Shown: piece after piece, positions 16,311 through 27,386 of the stretch
Layout: each line of letters begins with the position of its first letter
Position numbering within the stretch: the stretch's first letter is position 1
Assembly (NCBI RefSeq): GCF_900114705.1
Contig: NZ_FOTW01000016.1
Coordinates: 1-64,000 of the forward strand
Reading direction: 5' to 3'
Length of the DNA stretch: 64,000 nucleotides
Origin: Rugamonas rubra
GTDB lineage: Bacteria; Pseudomonadota; Gammaproteobacteria; Burkholderiales; Burkholderiaceae_D
Made by a program: the position numbers and the translations under genes
Notes under the pieces: generated by a model
The model's input: only the letters and a program-made list of their open reading frames with translations
The model's database searches: none
What the model was told of the DNA's origin: nothing

Positions 16311-17885
16311 ATGACCGCAGCACGGCGACCTGGCCACACGGCTCGGCCGCCGTGGCGGCCCGCATGCTTGCTCCTGCCCGCCTTGCTGGCCTTGGGCGCG
16401 TGCGGCATGCTGCCGACGCCGAAGGCGCCGGCCACGGCGCCGCCGCCGGCACCGCCGGCCGCTTGGAGCGGCGCCGCCGACGCGGCGCTGGCGCAGGCCG
16501 GGCAGGGCGCCTCGCTGTCGGCGTGGTGGCAACGCTTCGGCGATGAACGTCTGGTCGGCTTGATCGAGCAGGCGCTGCGGGTCAACCACACGGTGGCCGG
16601 CGCCCGCGCCGCGCTGCTGCAGGCGCGCGCCACGCGCGACGCGGCTGCCGCCGGCCTGGGCGTGAACGTCTCGCTGAGCGCCTCGGCGCAACAGAACAAG
16701 GTGGGCACGACGGCCGCCACCGAAACCTACAACGCCGGCTTCACCGCCGCCTGGGAACCGGACGTGTTCGGCTTGCGCCGCAACGCGCTGGCCGCCGGCG
16801 AGGCGGAGCTGCGCGCCAGCGAGGTCAGTCTGGCCGACGTGCAGCTGGCCGTGGCGGCCGAGGTGGCGCTGGACTACATCGCCCTGCGCGGCGCGCAAGC
16901 GCGGCTGGCGATCGCCCGCGACAACCTGGCCAACCAGCTGGAAACCCTACAGATCACCGACTGGCGCGTGCAGGCCGGCGCCTTGACGGCGCTCGAGGGC
17001 GAGCAGGCGCGCGCCGCCAGCGAGCAGGCGGCGGCCCAGCTGCCGCCGCTGGCCACCAGCGCGGCGCAACTGGCGCACGCGCTGGCGCTGTTGTGCGGCG
17101 CCACGCCGGAGGCCATGGCGGCGCTGCTGACGCAGCCGGCAGCCGTGCCGCAGGCCGGCGCCGAGCTGGTGCTGAGCCTGCCGGCCGACACGCTGCGCCA
17201 GCGTCCCGACGTGCGCGCCGCCGAGCACCGCCTCAACGCCGCGCTGGCGCGGGTCAGCCAGGCCGACGCGGCGCGCTATCCGGCCTTCCGCCTGGAGGGC
17301 TCGATCGGCCTGCGCGGCCTGGGCATCGGTTCGTCCAACGGCACCGACCTGCTGCGCGCGCTGCTGGCCAGCGTGACCGGCCAGGCCTTCGACGGCGGCG
17401 CCGCCCGCGCCCAAGTGCGCTTGCAGCAGGGCGTGCTGGCGCAGTCCGAGGCGGCCTACCGCGGCGTGGTGTTGACGGCGCTGCAGGAGGTCGAGGACGC
17501 GCTCAGTGCCATCGGCGGCGAGCGCGAACGCCTGCGCCGCCTGGGTAACGCGGCCGACGCCGCCGGCAACGCCGCGCTGCTGGCGCGGCAGCGCTACAGC
17601 AGCGGCCTGGTCGACTTCCAGACGGTGCTGGAGACCCAGCGCTCGCTGTACGCCAGCCAGGACGGCGTGGCGAGCACCGCCGCCGCGCTCAGCGCCGACC
17701 ATGTGCGCTTGTACAAGGCGCTGGGCGGCGGCTGGACGCCGGACAGTGTCGCCGATGGCGCCACGGCCGGCGGGGCTGCCGCCAACGTTGCTGGCGCCGG
17801 CGCCGCTAAGTCCGCCAACGCCGGCGCCGCTTCCACTCCCGTCGCGCCCGTTTCGGCCGCGTCCACTTCCAGGGTTTCACCATGA
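16311..17885 (+). CDS. NodT-type outer-membrane efflux lipoprotein
   Basis: This 524-residue TolC-like channel has a lipobox (LLALGACGM) that predicts a lipid-anchored Cys near residue 31. Two repeated outer-membrane-efflux domains with long helical hairpins follow (WWQRFGDERLVGLIEQAL..., RPDVRAAEHRLNAALARV...). A low-complexity Ala/Pro-rich tail of about 50 residues ends the protein and is unusual for the family. The stop overlaps the adaptor gene by four bases (ATGA), so this is the first gene of a tripartite exporter operon. Confidence 0.88.
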   Translation: MTAARRPGHTARPPWRPACLLLPALLALGACGMLPTPKAPATAPPPAPPAAWSGAADAALAQAGQGASLSAWWQRFGDERLVGLIEQALRVNHTVAGARAALLQARATRDAAAAGLGVNVSLSASAQQNKVGTTAATETYNAGFTAAWEPDVFGLRRNALAAGEAELRASEVSLADVQLAVAAEVALDYIALRGAQARLAIARDNLANQLETLQITDWRVQAGALTALEGEQARAASEQAAAQLPPLATSAAQLAHALALLCGATPEAMAALLTQPAAVPQAGAELVLSLPADTLRQRPDVRAAEHRLNAALARVSQADAARYPAFRLEGSIGLRGLGIGSSNGTDLLRALLASVTGQAFDGGAARAQVRLQQGVLAQSEAAYRGVVLTALQEVEDALSAIGGERERLRRLGNAADAAGNAALLARQRYSSGLVDFQTVLETQRSLYASQDGVASTAAALSADHVRLYKALGGGWTPDSVADGATAGGAAANVAGAGAAKSANAGAASTPVAPVSAASTSRVSP

Positions 17886-19221
17886 GCACAGACAACGCCG
17901 CCGACGCCACCATCGACGATACGCGCGCCGCGCCATCCGCCGCCCGGCTCGCGGCCCAGGCCGGCGCCCAGGCCGACGCCGCGCCGGACCAGGCGGCAGC
18001 CGCGTCCTGGTGGCGCCGGCCGCGCCTGCGCCGCCTCGCCCTGCTGGGCGGTGCCGTCCTGCTGGCGCTCGCCCTGCTGCTGGTCTGGCTGGCCCAGCGC
18101 GAGGCCGCGCCGACCACCAGCTACCGCACCGAGCCGGCCAAACGCGGCGACCTGGTGCTCAGCGTGACGGCCAACGGCAGCCTGCAGCCGACCCGCTCGG
18201 TCAACCTGGGCAGCGAGCTGTCCGGCACCGTGGCCAAGGTGCTGGTCGACGTCAACGACCCGGTGCGCGCCGGCCAGGTGCTGGTGCGGCTGGACACGGC
18301 CAAACTGGACGACCAGATCGTCCGTTCGCGCGCCGCGCTGGCGGTGGCGCGCGCCGAGCTGGCCCAGGCCCAGGCCACCGCCGCCGAAGCGACAAGCGCG
18401 CTGGCGCGGCTGGAGGAGGTGGCCCGCCTGTCCGGCGGCAAGGTGCCCTCGCGCGCCGAGCTGGAGACCGGCCGCGCCGTGCTGGCCCGCGCCGACGCCG
18501 CCGTGCAGAGCGCGCAGGCGGCCGTGGTCAGCGCCGGCGCCACCGTGTCGACCGACGCCACCAACCTGGCCAAGGCCTCGATCCGCTCGCCGATCGACGG
18601 CGTGGTGTTGAGCCGCAGCGTCGAGTCGGGCAATGCGGTGGCCGCCTCGCTGCAGGCCGTCACCTTGTTCGCGCTGGCCGAGGATTTGCACCGCATGCGC
18701 CTGTTGGTCAACGTCGACGAGGCCGACGTCGGCGCCGTCAAGCTGGGCCAGGCGGCCCGCTTCACCGTCAGCGCCTACACCAACCGGCAGTACCCGGCCA
18801 CCATCACGCGGGTCGCCTACGGCTCGACGATCACCGACAACGTGGTCACCTACACCACCTATCTGGACGTCGACAACGCCGACCTGAGCCTGCGTCCCGG
18901 CATGACCGCCACCGCGACCATCCGCGCCAGCGGCCGCCACGACGCGCTGCTGGTGCCCAACAGCGCCTTGCGCTTCTCGCCGGCGACCCAGCCGGCGGCC
19001 GGCGGCAGTCTGGTGAGCAGCCTGATTCCGCGCCTGCCCGGCCGCGCGCCGCGCCGCGCCGGCGCGGTCGCCGGCGCGCAGCGGCAGATCTGGGTGCTGC
19101 GCGACGGCGTCGCCGAACCGCTGGCGATCAGCACCGGCATCAGCGACGGCCGCATGACCGAGGTGACCGGCGGCGCGCTGCAGGCCGGCATGCTGGTCAT
19201 CACCGACCAGGTGGCCAAGCA

Positions 19222-19225
<4 letters not shown>
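17882..19225 (+). CDS. macA: Periplasmic adaptor subunit, MacA/HlyD family
   Basis: The protein has 447 residues. An N-terminal cytoplasmic tail of about 50 residues precedes one membrane helix (LALLGGAVLLALALLLVWLA). Then come a split lipoyl domain (GSELSGTVAKVLVDVNDPVRAG, then SPIDGVVLSRSVESG), an alpha-hairpin (ALAVARAELAQAQATAAEA...) and beta-barrel and membrane-proximal domains. The arrangement is that of MacA, which links a MacB ATPase to the outer-membrane channel. It overlaps both neighbours by four bases (ATGA and GTGA). Confidence 0.88.
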
Positions 19226-21206
<1,981 letters not shown>

Positions 21207-21348
21207 GGGCGGGAGTTGCCGCCCCCGGTGGACGAGCGGCGAATCGCGGCTGGCGGCGCGGCTTGGAACCCCGGCTTGGCATGATGGCGGTGCGCGGCGC
21301 GGCCCCGCTGCCAGGCCCGCCACCATTGCGGCCGGGCTGCCTGCGCGA

Positions 21349-22605
21349 TTAGCGCCAGGCCAGCCAGTACGGCACCCAGGCCGCCAGCAGGATCGCCAGC
21401 AGGCCGAAGGCCATCGGCACGAAAAAGGCGCGGCCGCCGCTGGCCGCCGCCAGCAATTTGCTGCAGGTGTTGCTGCTGATGACCAGCAACAGGCTGAGCA
21501 CCAGTTCCGGCGGCGTCAACGTGCCCGAGGCGGCCAGCGACAGCACCGAACCGGCCGCCGCGTGGGCGTCGACCAGGCCGGCCAGAATGGCGCCGGCGGT
21601 GGCGGCGGCGCTGCCGAAGTGGTTGTGGGCGAAGGCCACCAGGCCGGTCGCGCCGGAAAGGATCAGCGCGAACAGCAGCGCCTGCCAAACGCTGAAGGCG
21701 CGGCCCGGCGGCGTGCCGTGGCGCGCCGTGGCGTTGGTGGCGCGCAGGCGGATGGCCGACAGCACCAGCGTGGCCAACAGCGCCGCGCCCAGGCTGGGCG
21801 CGACGTGGCCCAGCATGTTCGGCGCGACGGCCAGCGCGATCACCAGCAGCAGGATGTAGGTGGCGACGTTCGACAGCAGCGCCGCCGTCACGCAGGGGCC
21901 GAGCAGGGTCGGATCGGCGCGGTAGCGCTGGCCCATCGCCGCCGTGGTCGCGGTGCTCGAGACGAAGCCCGAGGCCAGTCCGGCCACCGCCAGGCCGAGG
22001 CCCGGGCTGGTCACGCGCAACGCGATGTGGGCGGCGCCCTGCAAGCCCATGATGACCACCGCCACGCCCCACAGCCGGCGCGGGTTGGCGCCCAGCAGCC
22101 AGTCGCTGGCGGCGTCGGGCAGCAGCGGCCAGACGATCAGCGCGGCGCCGGCCAGGATCAGGCCGTCGCGCAGCTCGCCGGCGCGCAGCGTGACGCGGGC
22201 GAAGTGGTGCAAGGGTTGGCGCAGGTTGAGCATGCCGGCGATCACCACCGCCGCGCCGGCGGCGATGCCGGGGTGGAGCACCGCGCACACGCCAAGTAGG
22301 TAGGCGAGGAAGAAGGCCAGTTCGGTGGTCACACCCGGGTCGTCCGGCCGCCGGCGCCAATACGAGATGGCGCACAAGGCCGCGACCATGGCGGCGCCGA
22401 CCACCACCAGGCCGGCCGCCAGGATCTGCGCCAGCGCGCCGCACAGGCACACCAGGGCGACGCTGCGCACGCCGGCGAAGCCGCGCTGCGGCCCGCTGCC
22501 CTTGCGCCGCTCGCGTTCGATGCCGATCAACAGGCCGCAGCCGAGCGCCACGCTCAAGCCGGTCAGCAGGGGGAGGTAGGGCAGGCCGGCCAGGGCCGCG
22601 TTCAT
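21349..22605 (-). CDS. MgtC/SapB-DUF4010 membrane protein
   Basis: This 418-residue multi-pass protein starts at ATG 22605. The N-terminal MgtC/SapB module shows GLLIGIERERRKG and FAGVRSVALVCLCGAL, the loop and helix motifs of the family. The rest is DUF4010 with about eight further helices (GFVSSTATTAAMGQRYR, GLVDAHAAAGSVLSLAASG). Members are inner-membrane proteins of unresolved transport role, sometimes tied to Mg2+ limitation. The frame stays open upstream, but that sequence is low complexity. It stands alone between the efflux operon and the second fnr gene. Confidence 0.85.
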   Translation of the reverse strand: MNAALAGLPYLPLLTGLSVALGCGLLIGIERERRKGSGPQRGFAGVRSVALVCLCGALAQILAAGLVVVGAAMVAALCAISYWRRRPDDPGVTTELAFFLAYLLGVCAVLHPGIAAGAAVVIAGMLNLRQPLHHFARVTLRAGELRDGLILAGAALIVWPLLPDAASDWLLGANPRRLWGVAVVIMGLQGAAHIALRVTSPGLGLAVAGLASGFVSSTATTAAMGQRYRADPTLLGPCVTAALLSNVATYILLLVIALAVAPNMLGHVAPSLGAALLATLVLSAIRLRATNATARHGTPPGRAFSVWQALLFALILSGATGLVAFAHNHFGSAAATAGAILAGLVDAHAAAGSVLSLAASGTLTPPELVLSLLLVISSNTCSKLLAAASGGRAFFVPMAFGLLAILLAAWVPYWLAWR

Positions 22606-22767
22606 ATCGCCGGGCCTGCTGGCGCCGGCGCGGCGGTCAGCGCCGCAGCGCTGGTGCCGCCGGACCGGGGCGACAGGGCCGCCTGCCGCCGCGCCACGGC
22701 GCGGGCGCCACGGCGCGTCCTTGGCTGCGCGCAAGGAGTCGCGCCACGGCCGGCCGGCCGCGACGCG

Positions 22768-23604
22768 TCAGGCCGCATGGGCCGTGGCGAGTTGCGGCTG
22801 GCGCGTTTCGGCCTCGTCGGCGGGGGGCGGGCTGACATAGCCGCCGGCCAGGCGTTGCAGGCCGGCGGCGTCGAGCACGGTGACGGCGCGGCCGGACACC
22901 TCCAGCAGGCCCTGGCTCTTCAGGCCGAACAGCAGGCGGCTGACGCTTTCCGGCGTCAGGCCGAGGAAGTCGGCGATGTCCTGCCGGCTCATGTGCAGGC
23001 GGAAGCTGGTCGAGGAGTAGCCGCGCGCCGCGTAGCGCAAGGAGATGCCGAGCAGGAAGGCGGTCAGCCTTTGTTCGGCGCGGGTGTTGCGCAGCAGGAG
23101 GGCGGCGTCCTGCTCGCGCGCGATCTCCTTGCTGAGCATGGTGTAGAAGTGGCGCTGCAGCGGGATCAGCGCCTCGCGGCGGGCGTGTAGGCAGTCGTAG
23201 GAGATCTCGCAGACCTCGCTGTCCTCGAGCGCGATGGCGCCGCAGCGGTGGTTGGTCAGGCCCATGGTGTCGAGCGCCATGTGGTCGCCGCTGATGTGGA
23301 AGCCGACGATGCGCTGCAGGCCGCCCGGGTCGAGGTGGTAGGTCTTGAAGCTGCCGTAGCGCACGGCGTAGAAGCGATCGCCGACCGGTTCGCCGAGCTG
23401 GTACAGGTGGTCGCCACGGACGATCTTGATGCGCCGCTGCACCATCTGGCAGTCGGTGGCGGTGCTGGTCAGGCTGGCCGGCAGGCAGATGCGGCCGACC
23501 AGGCAGGTCGAGCAGTCGATCTTGGGGCCGGCGCTGGCGGCATGGTGGGTCTCGGCGGGGGGCGGAGTGAGCAGGCGGTTCATGTTGATTTGGCTTTCTT
23601 GCAT
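22768..23604 (-). CDS. Second FNR-type CRP-family regulator
   Basis: The protein has 278 residues from ATG 23604 (ATG 23583, seven codons later, is an alternative). Cluster Cys are C-x2-C-x5-C (DCSTCLVGRIC) plus an internal Cys (HRCGAIALED). The helix-turn-helix MSRQDIADFLGLTPESVSRL contains the E..SR recognition residues. It is a paralogue of the protein at 14070-14867 but diverges in the barrel (for example DHMALDTMGLTNH). An FNR box (23759-23772) lies about 155 bases upstream, suggesting auto- or cross-regulation. Confidence 0.88.
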   Translation of the reverse strand: MQESQINMNRLLTPPPAETHHAASAGPKIDCSTCLVGRICLPASLTSTATDCQMVQRRIKIVRGDHLYQLGEPVGDRFYAVRYGSFKTYHLDPGGLQRIVGFHISGDHMALDTMGLTNHRCGAIALEDSEVCEISYDCLHARREALIPLQRHFYTMLSKEIAREQDAALLLRNTRAEQRLTAFLLGISLRYAARGYSSTSFRLHMSRQDIADFLGLTPESVSRLLFGLKSQGLLEVSGRAVTVLDAAGLQRLAGGYVSPPPADEAETRQPQLATAHAA

Positions 23605-23758
23605 GCTGACTAAACAGGTGCTGGATGGCCCCTGGCAGCAGGGGACGATATTCGGCATTGCTGCGCGGTTGAAACGGCCCGCCGGCGCCGCCTTGTGGGC
23701 GGGAATGACGGGACTTGAACTATGGCAAAAAGCTTATCAACGGCGAAGTGAAGAAACC

Positions 23759-23772
23759 TTGATCTAGGTCAA
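23759..23772. promoter_or_regulatory. FNR-type box upstream of the second fnr-like gene
   Basis: TTGATCTAGGTCAA, identical to the box at 3202-3215, lies between the minus-strand fnr-like gene and the plus-strand DUF2141 gene. Confidence 0.65.
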
Positions 23773-23836
23773 GTAGTGCCTTGTTTCAACTGTGGCGCGG
23801 TGATTTCCACGGAAGGCGTGGTCAATTCGGCGCCCA

Positions 23837-23949
23837 CAGGCGGGGTCAGGTCCGACATTCGGACACGGCCCCAGCATTCCGCCGCTCGCTGCGGGTTCGG
23901 CGCTGGTACGGCTCAGCTCGTGTCCGAATGTCGGCACTGACCCCGCCTG
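23837..23949. repeat. 30-bp imperfect inverted repeat flanking 53 bases
   Basis: The left arm (23837-23866) begins CAGGCGGGGTCAGG and ends CATTCGGACAC. The right arm (23920-23949) is its reverse complement except for two adjacent bases. The interior is GC-rich and encodes nothing obvious. It contains GGGGTCAG, recalling the GGGTCAGACCC family but with a different continuation. Confidence 0.65.
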
Positions 23950-24107
23950 CTGACGCCGCCGGGCGCTGGCCGCGTAGTTCGCGCCGGCCGGCCGCGACTC
24001 GCGCCGCCACGGCGCATTTCGTCGCATCGGCCGGCGTCGGCCTGCGCGCCGGCCTACAGTTCAATCCTGTCGCAGCCACTCGCGCTGTCAGCCACCAGGA
24101 GACGAAC

Positions 24108-24527
24108 ATGACAACACTCACCACCGCCACACTGTACGGCGCCCTGCTGCTGGCCTGCGCCACGGCCGGGGCGGCCGACCTGACGATCCGCGTCGACGCC
24201 GTCAAGTCGGCCGACGGCAAGCTGATGGTCGCCATCTACGACAACGCCGCCACCTTCCTACGCAAGCCGCGCAGCGATCTGGTCGTCGCGCCTGTGACCG
24301 GCAGCAACACCGTGCTGGTCAAGGACCTGCCGCCGGGCGACTACGCCATCGCCGTGTTCCACGACGAGAATGGCAACGGCAAGATGGACGCCAACGCCTT
24401 CGGCATTCCCACCGAACGGATCGGCTTCAGCAACGACGCACGCGGCAACATGGGCCCACCGGGCTTCGACAGCGCCCGCCTGAGTCTGCCTGTCGGCGGC
24501 GCCAGCATCCAGTTCAGCCTGCATTGA
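24108..24527 (+). CDS. Periplasmic DUF2141 protein
   Basis: The protein has 139 residues with a signal peptide (LLLACATAGAA, cleavage near residue 23). The mature part has the DUF2141 pattern: LTIRVDAVKSADGKLMVAIYD, PPGDYAIAVFHDENGNGKMD (a Ca-binding-like Asp/Asn loop) and GIPTERIGFSNDARGNMGPP. Family function is unknown. The ATG is preceded by CAGGAGAC. It may share a transcript with the carotenoid-oxygenase gene 116 bases downstream. Confidence 0.85.
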   Translation: MTTLTTATLYGALLLACATAGAADLTIRVDAVKSADGKLMVAIYDNAATFLRKPRSDLVVAPVTGSNTVLVKDLPPGDYAIAVFHDENGNGKMDANAFGIPTERIGFSNDARGNMGPPGFDSARLSLPVGGASIQFSLH

Positions 24528-24643
24528 CCGTGCCGTGCCGGCGGCCCGGCTTGCGGCCCGCAGCCAACCCTTGCGCCGCCAGCCCAGGCCCGGCCCGAGC
24601 CCGGCAAACGCATCCCACCCATCCCAATTTGAAGGCCACCATC

Positions 24644-26143
24644 ATGATGCACCGCCGCCAATTCCTCTCCCGTAGCGCCAGCCTGGGCGCGCTCGGACTC
24701 AGCTCCGGCGCCGCGCTGGCCAACAGCGACACCTACCAGCGCTTCCACGCCGCGCTGGCCGCCGACGCCAGCCTGCAGGTCTACGCCGACGTGGCCGGCG
24801 ACCAGGCCGGCGCCGCCAGCGTGCTGGGCCGTATCCCGCGCGAGCTGAACGGTGTGCTGTTCCGCAACGGCCCGGGCCGCTTCGAGCTGGGCGGCGAGCG
24901 TGCCCACCACTGGTTCGACGGCGACGGCTTCGCCCAGCGCTGGCAAATCCGCGACGGCCGGGTCGGCCATGTCGGCAAGTTCGTCCAGACCCGCCGCTTC
25001 GTCGAGGAGAGCGCCGCCGGCCAGTTCCTCTATCCGTCCTTCGGCACCTCGGTGAGCCGCCGCGCGCTCGACAACAACGACACCATGAACGCCGCCAACA
25101 CCAACCTGCTGCCGCTCGACGGCCGCCTGTACGCGCTGTGGGAGGGCGGCTCGGCCTACGAGCTCGACCCGGCCACGCTGGCCACCGTCGGCGTCAAGAC
25201 CTGGCGCCAGGACTTGAAGGCGATGCCGTTCTCGGCCCACCCGAAGCTGGACCCGGACGGCGGGCTGTGGAACTTCGGCACCATCCCCGGCGCCGACCTG
25301 CTGGCCGTCTACCGCCTCGACGCGCGCGGCCGGGTGACGCGCACGGCCACCATCCGGCTGCCCAAGCTGGCCATGGTGCACGACTTCGTGGTCAGCGCGC
25401 GCCACCTGATCTTCCTGGTGCCACCCTACGACCTGCTGCCCGACACCTCCCTGAGCTTCGCCGAGCGCCACGTCTGGGCCGGCGCCGGGCCGCGGGGCAG
25501 GGCGCTGCGCGCGGTGGTGGTGGACAAGGACACCTTGCAGCTGCGCCAGGTGTTCGAGCTGCCGGCGCGCATGGTGTTCCACTTCGGCAACGCTTTCGAC
25601 GACGGCCAGACCACCCGCTTCGACGCCGTGCTGCACGACGGCGACATGCTCGGCGAGCTGGGCGGCCTGATGCGCGGCCAGCGGCCGCCGCGCGACGGCA
25701 GCCGCAGCGCGCTGACCCAGATCACGCTGGATTACGCCAGCGGCCAGGCGCGCGAGGCACGCTTGTTCGGCGACAGCGAGTTTCCCCGCGTGGCGCCGCA
25801 GGCCGTGTCGCGGCGCCACCGCAAGCTGGTGGTGGCCGGCCTGGCCGACGCCGGCGCCGAGCGCCTGCTCAACTCCGTCAACCTGGTCGACATCGACAGC
25901 GGCAAGGCCGACGGCTACGCCTTCGGCGCCGGCTGGCAGGTCGAGGAGCACGTGCTGGTGCCGCGCCGCCGCGCCCGCAGCGAGACCGACGGCTATCTGC
26001 TCGGCGTGGCGCAGGACCTGCGCCGTGGCCAGACGGTGCTGACGGTGTTCGACGCGGCGCGCGTGGCGGCCGGCCCGATGGCGCTGGCGCGCTTGCCCTA
26101 TCGCGCGCCGCACTGCTTTCATGGTAACTTCTTGCCGGTCTGA
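24644..26143 (+). CDS. Tat-exported carotenoid oxygenase family protein
   Basis: The protein has 499 residues from ATG 24644. The N-terminus MMHRRQFLSRSASLGALG has the twin-Arg motif RRQFL and a hydrophobic stretch ending in AALA, so Tat export to the periplasm is likely. The rest is an RPE65/carotenoid-cleavage-dioxygenase propeller with the four iron-binding His in SAHPKLDPDG, MVHDF, VFHFGNAF and CFHGNFLP. Such enzymes cleave carotenoids, stilbenes or lignostilbene-like compounds. Periplasmic location argues for an external phenylpropanoid or apocarotenoid substrate, but none can be named. The open frame upstream of the Tat motif is not used. Confidence 0.87.
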   Translation: MMHRRQFLSRSASLGALGLSSGAALANSDTYQRFHAALAADASLQVYADVAGDQAGAASVLGRIPRELNGVLFRNGPGRFELGGERAHHWFDGDGFAQRWQIRDGRVGHVGKFVQTRRFVEESAAGQFLYPSFGTSVSRRALDNNDTMNAANTNLLPLDGRLYALWEGGSAYELDPATLATVGVKTWRQDLKAMPFSAHPKLDPDGGLWNFGTIPGADLLAVYRLDARGRVTRTATIRLPKLAMVHDFVVSARHLIFLVPPYDLLPDTSLSFAERHVWAGAGPRGRALRAVVVDKDTLQLRQVFELPARMVFHFGNAFDDGQTTRFDAVLHDGDMLGELGGLMRGQRPPRDGSRSALTQITLDYASGQAREARLFGDSEFPRVAPQAVSRRHRKLVVAGLADAGAERLLNSVNLVDIDSGKADGYAFGAGWQVEEHVLVPRRRARSETDGYLLGVAQDLRRGQTVLTVFDAARVAAGPMALARLPYRAPHCFHGNFLPV

Positions 26144-26213
26144 TAATTTGGCCCGATAATTCGGCCGCGCGGCGCAGTTCGACAGCCGTGGCCACAACAA
26201 GGAGCAAACCCGC

Positions 26214-27386
26214 ATGACAGACCTATCCGGCCGGCCCGAGCCTTGCGAATCGACTCATCCGCTCGATCTGCTGCCGCTGTTTCGCCGCTGGCCCAGCTCG
26301 CTGCTGCGCGACCTGCTCTACACCGCCGTGTGGAACGCCAGCATCGCGCTGGTGCTGGTGTCGGCCAACATGCTGTTCGCCGACCGGAGCGAGCGGTTCG
26401 CGCACCACTGGTGGCCGACGCTGTTGATCTCCAACATTGTCGGCTACCTGATACACGGCAGCCAGCATCTGTTCAACCATCTGCTGCGCGGCTGGCCGTC
26501 GCGCGCCAAGGCCCTGCCGCGCCGCGTCTACTATGTGACGCTGATCAGCGCCTGCGTGGTGCTCGGCGTCTCGCTCGGCACGGCGCTGCTGCGCGGCGCC
26601 AGCCCGCTGCGCTACCTGTTCGACAGCGCCATGCTGACCACCACGCTGCCCTTCGCCATCTTCGTCGCCCTGTTCATGGCGCTGGTGCTGCTGCTGGGCG
26701 AGCGGCGCATCGCCACCGAGACGCTGGCGGCGCGCCAGGCCGAGCAGATCGCCGCCACCGGCCGCCTGCTGGCCGAGGCCCGGCTGCGCGCGTTGCAGGC
26801 GCAGATCGAGCCGCACTTCCTCTACAACACGCTGGCCAACGTGGTCAGCCTGATCGAGCTCAAGCCGGCGCTGGCGCGGCGCATGCTCGAACGCTTCATC
26901 GACTACCTGCGCGCCAGCCTGGCCGCCAGCCGCGCCGAGCAGGCCACGCTGGGCGCCGAGGCCGACATGGTCGCCGCCTACCTCGACGTGCTGGCCGTGC
27001 GCATGGGTGCCCGGCTGAGCTACCGCATCGACATCGCCGACGGCCTGCGCCAGACACCGCTGGCGCCCATGCTGCTGCAACCGCTGGTGGAGAACGCCAT
27101 CAGCCACGGCCTGGAGCCGAAGGTGGAGGGCGGCGAGCTGCTGCTCAGCGCGCGCCTCGACGGCGCCATGCTGTGCCTGCAGGTGAGCGACACCGGCGCC
27201 GGCCTGGGCGCGCCGTCCGCCAAGCCCGGCGGCGGCGTCGGCCTGAGCAACATCCGCGCGCGGCTGGCCAGTTTGTACGGCGGCGGGGCTCAGGTACAAT
27301 TATTGGAAAACCAACCTTGCGGCTTGACCGTGCGTCTGCTGCTGCCATTGAACACGGAGCCATCATCAACCATCCCCGCGCCATAA
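26214..27386 (+). CDS. LytS/YehU-type sensor histidine kinase
   Basis: This 390-residue kinase has about four membrane helices in residues 35-160, then a short coiled coil. The His-kinase domain carries the acceptor His in QIEPHFLYNTLANVVSLIE (PF06580 type), followed by a HATPase (PLVENAISHGLEP, DTGAGL, GVGLSNIRARL). No extra sensory domain is visible. The 3' end overlaps the start region of the LytTR regulator gene. The pair is a typical membrane-sensing two-component system. It begins about 70 bases after the carotenoid oxygenase gene. Confidence 0.9.
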   Translation: MTDLSGRPEPCESTHPLDLLPLFRRWPSSLLRDLLYTAVWNASIALVLVSANMLFADRSERFAHHWWPTLLISNIVGYLIHGSQHLFNHLLRGWPSRAKALPRRVYYVTLISACVVLGVSLGTALLRGASPLRYLFDSAMLTTTLPFAIFVALFMALVLLLGERRIATETLAARQAEQIAATGRLLAEARLRALQAQIEPHFLYNTLANVVSLIELKPALARRMLERFIDYLRASLAASRAEQATLGAEADMVAAYLDVLAVRMGARLSYRIDIADGLRQTPLAPMLLQPLVENAISHGLEPKVEGGELLLSARLDGAMLCLQVSDTGAGLGAPSAKPGGGVGLSNIRARLASLYGGGAQVQLLENQPCGLTVRLLLPLNTEPSSTIPAP

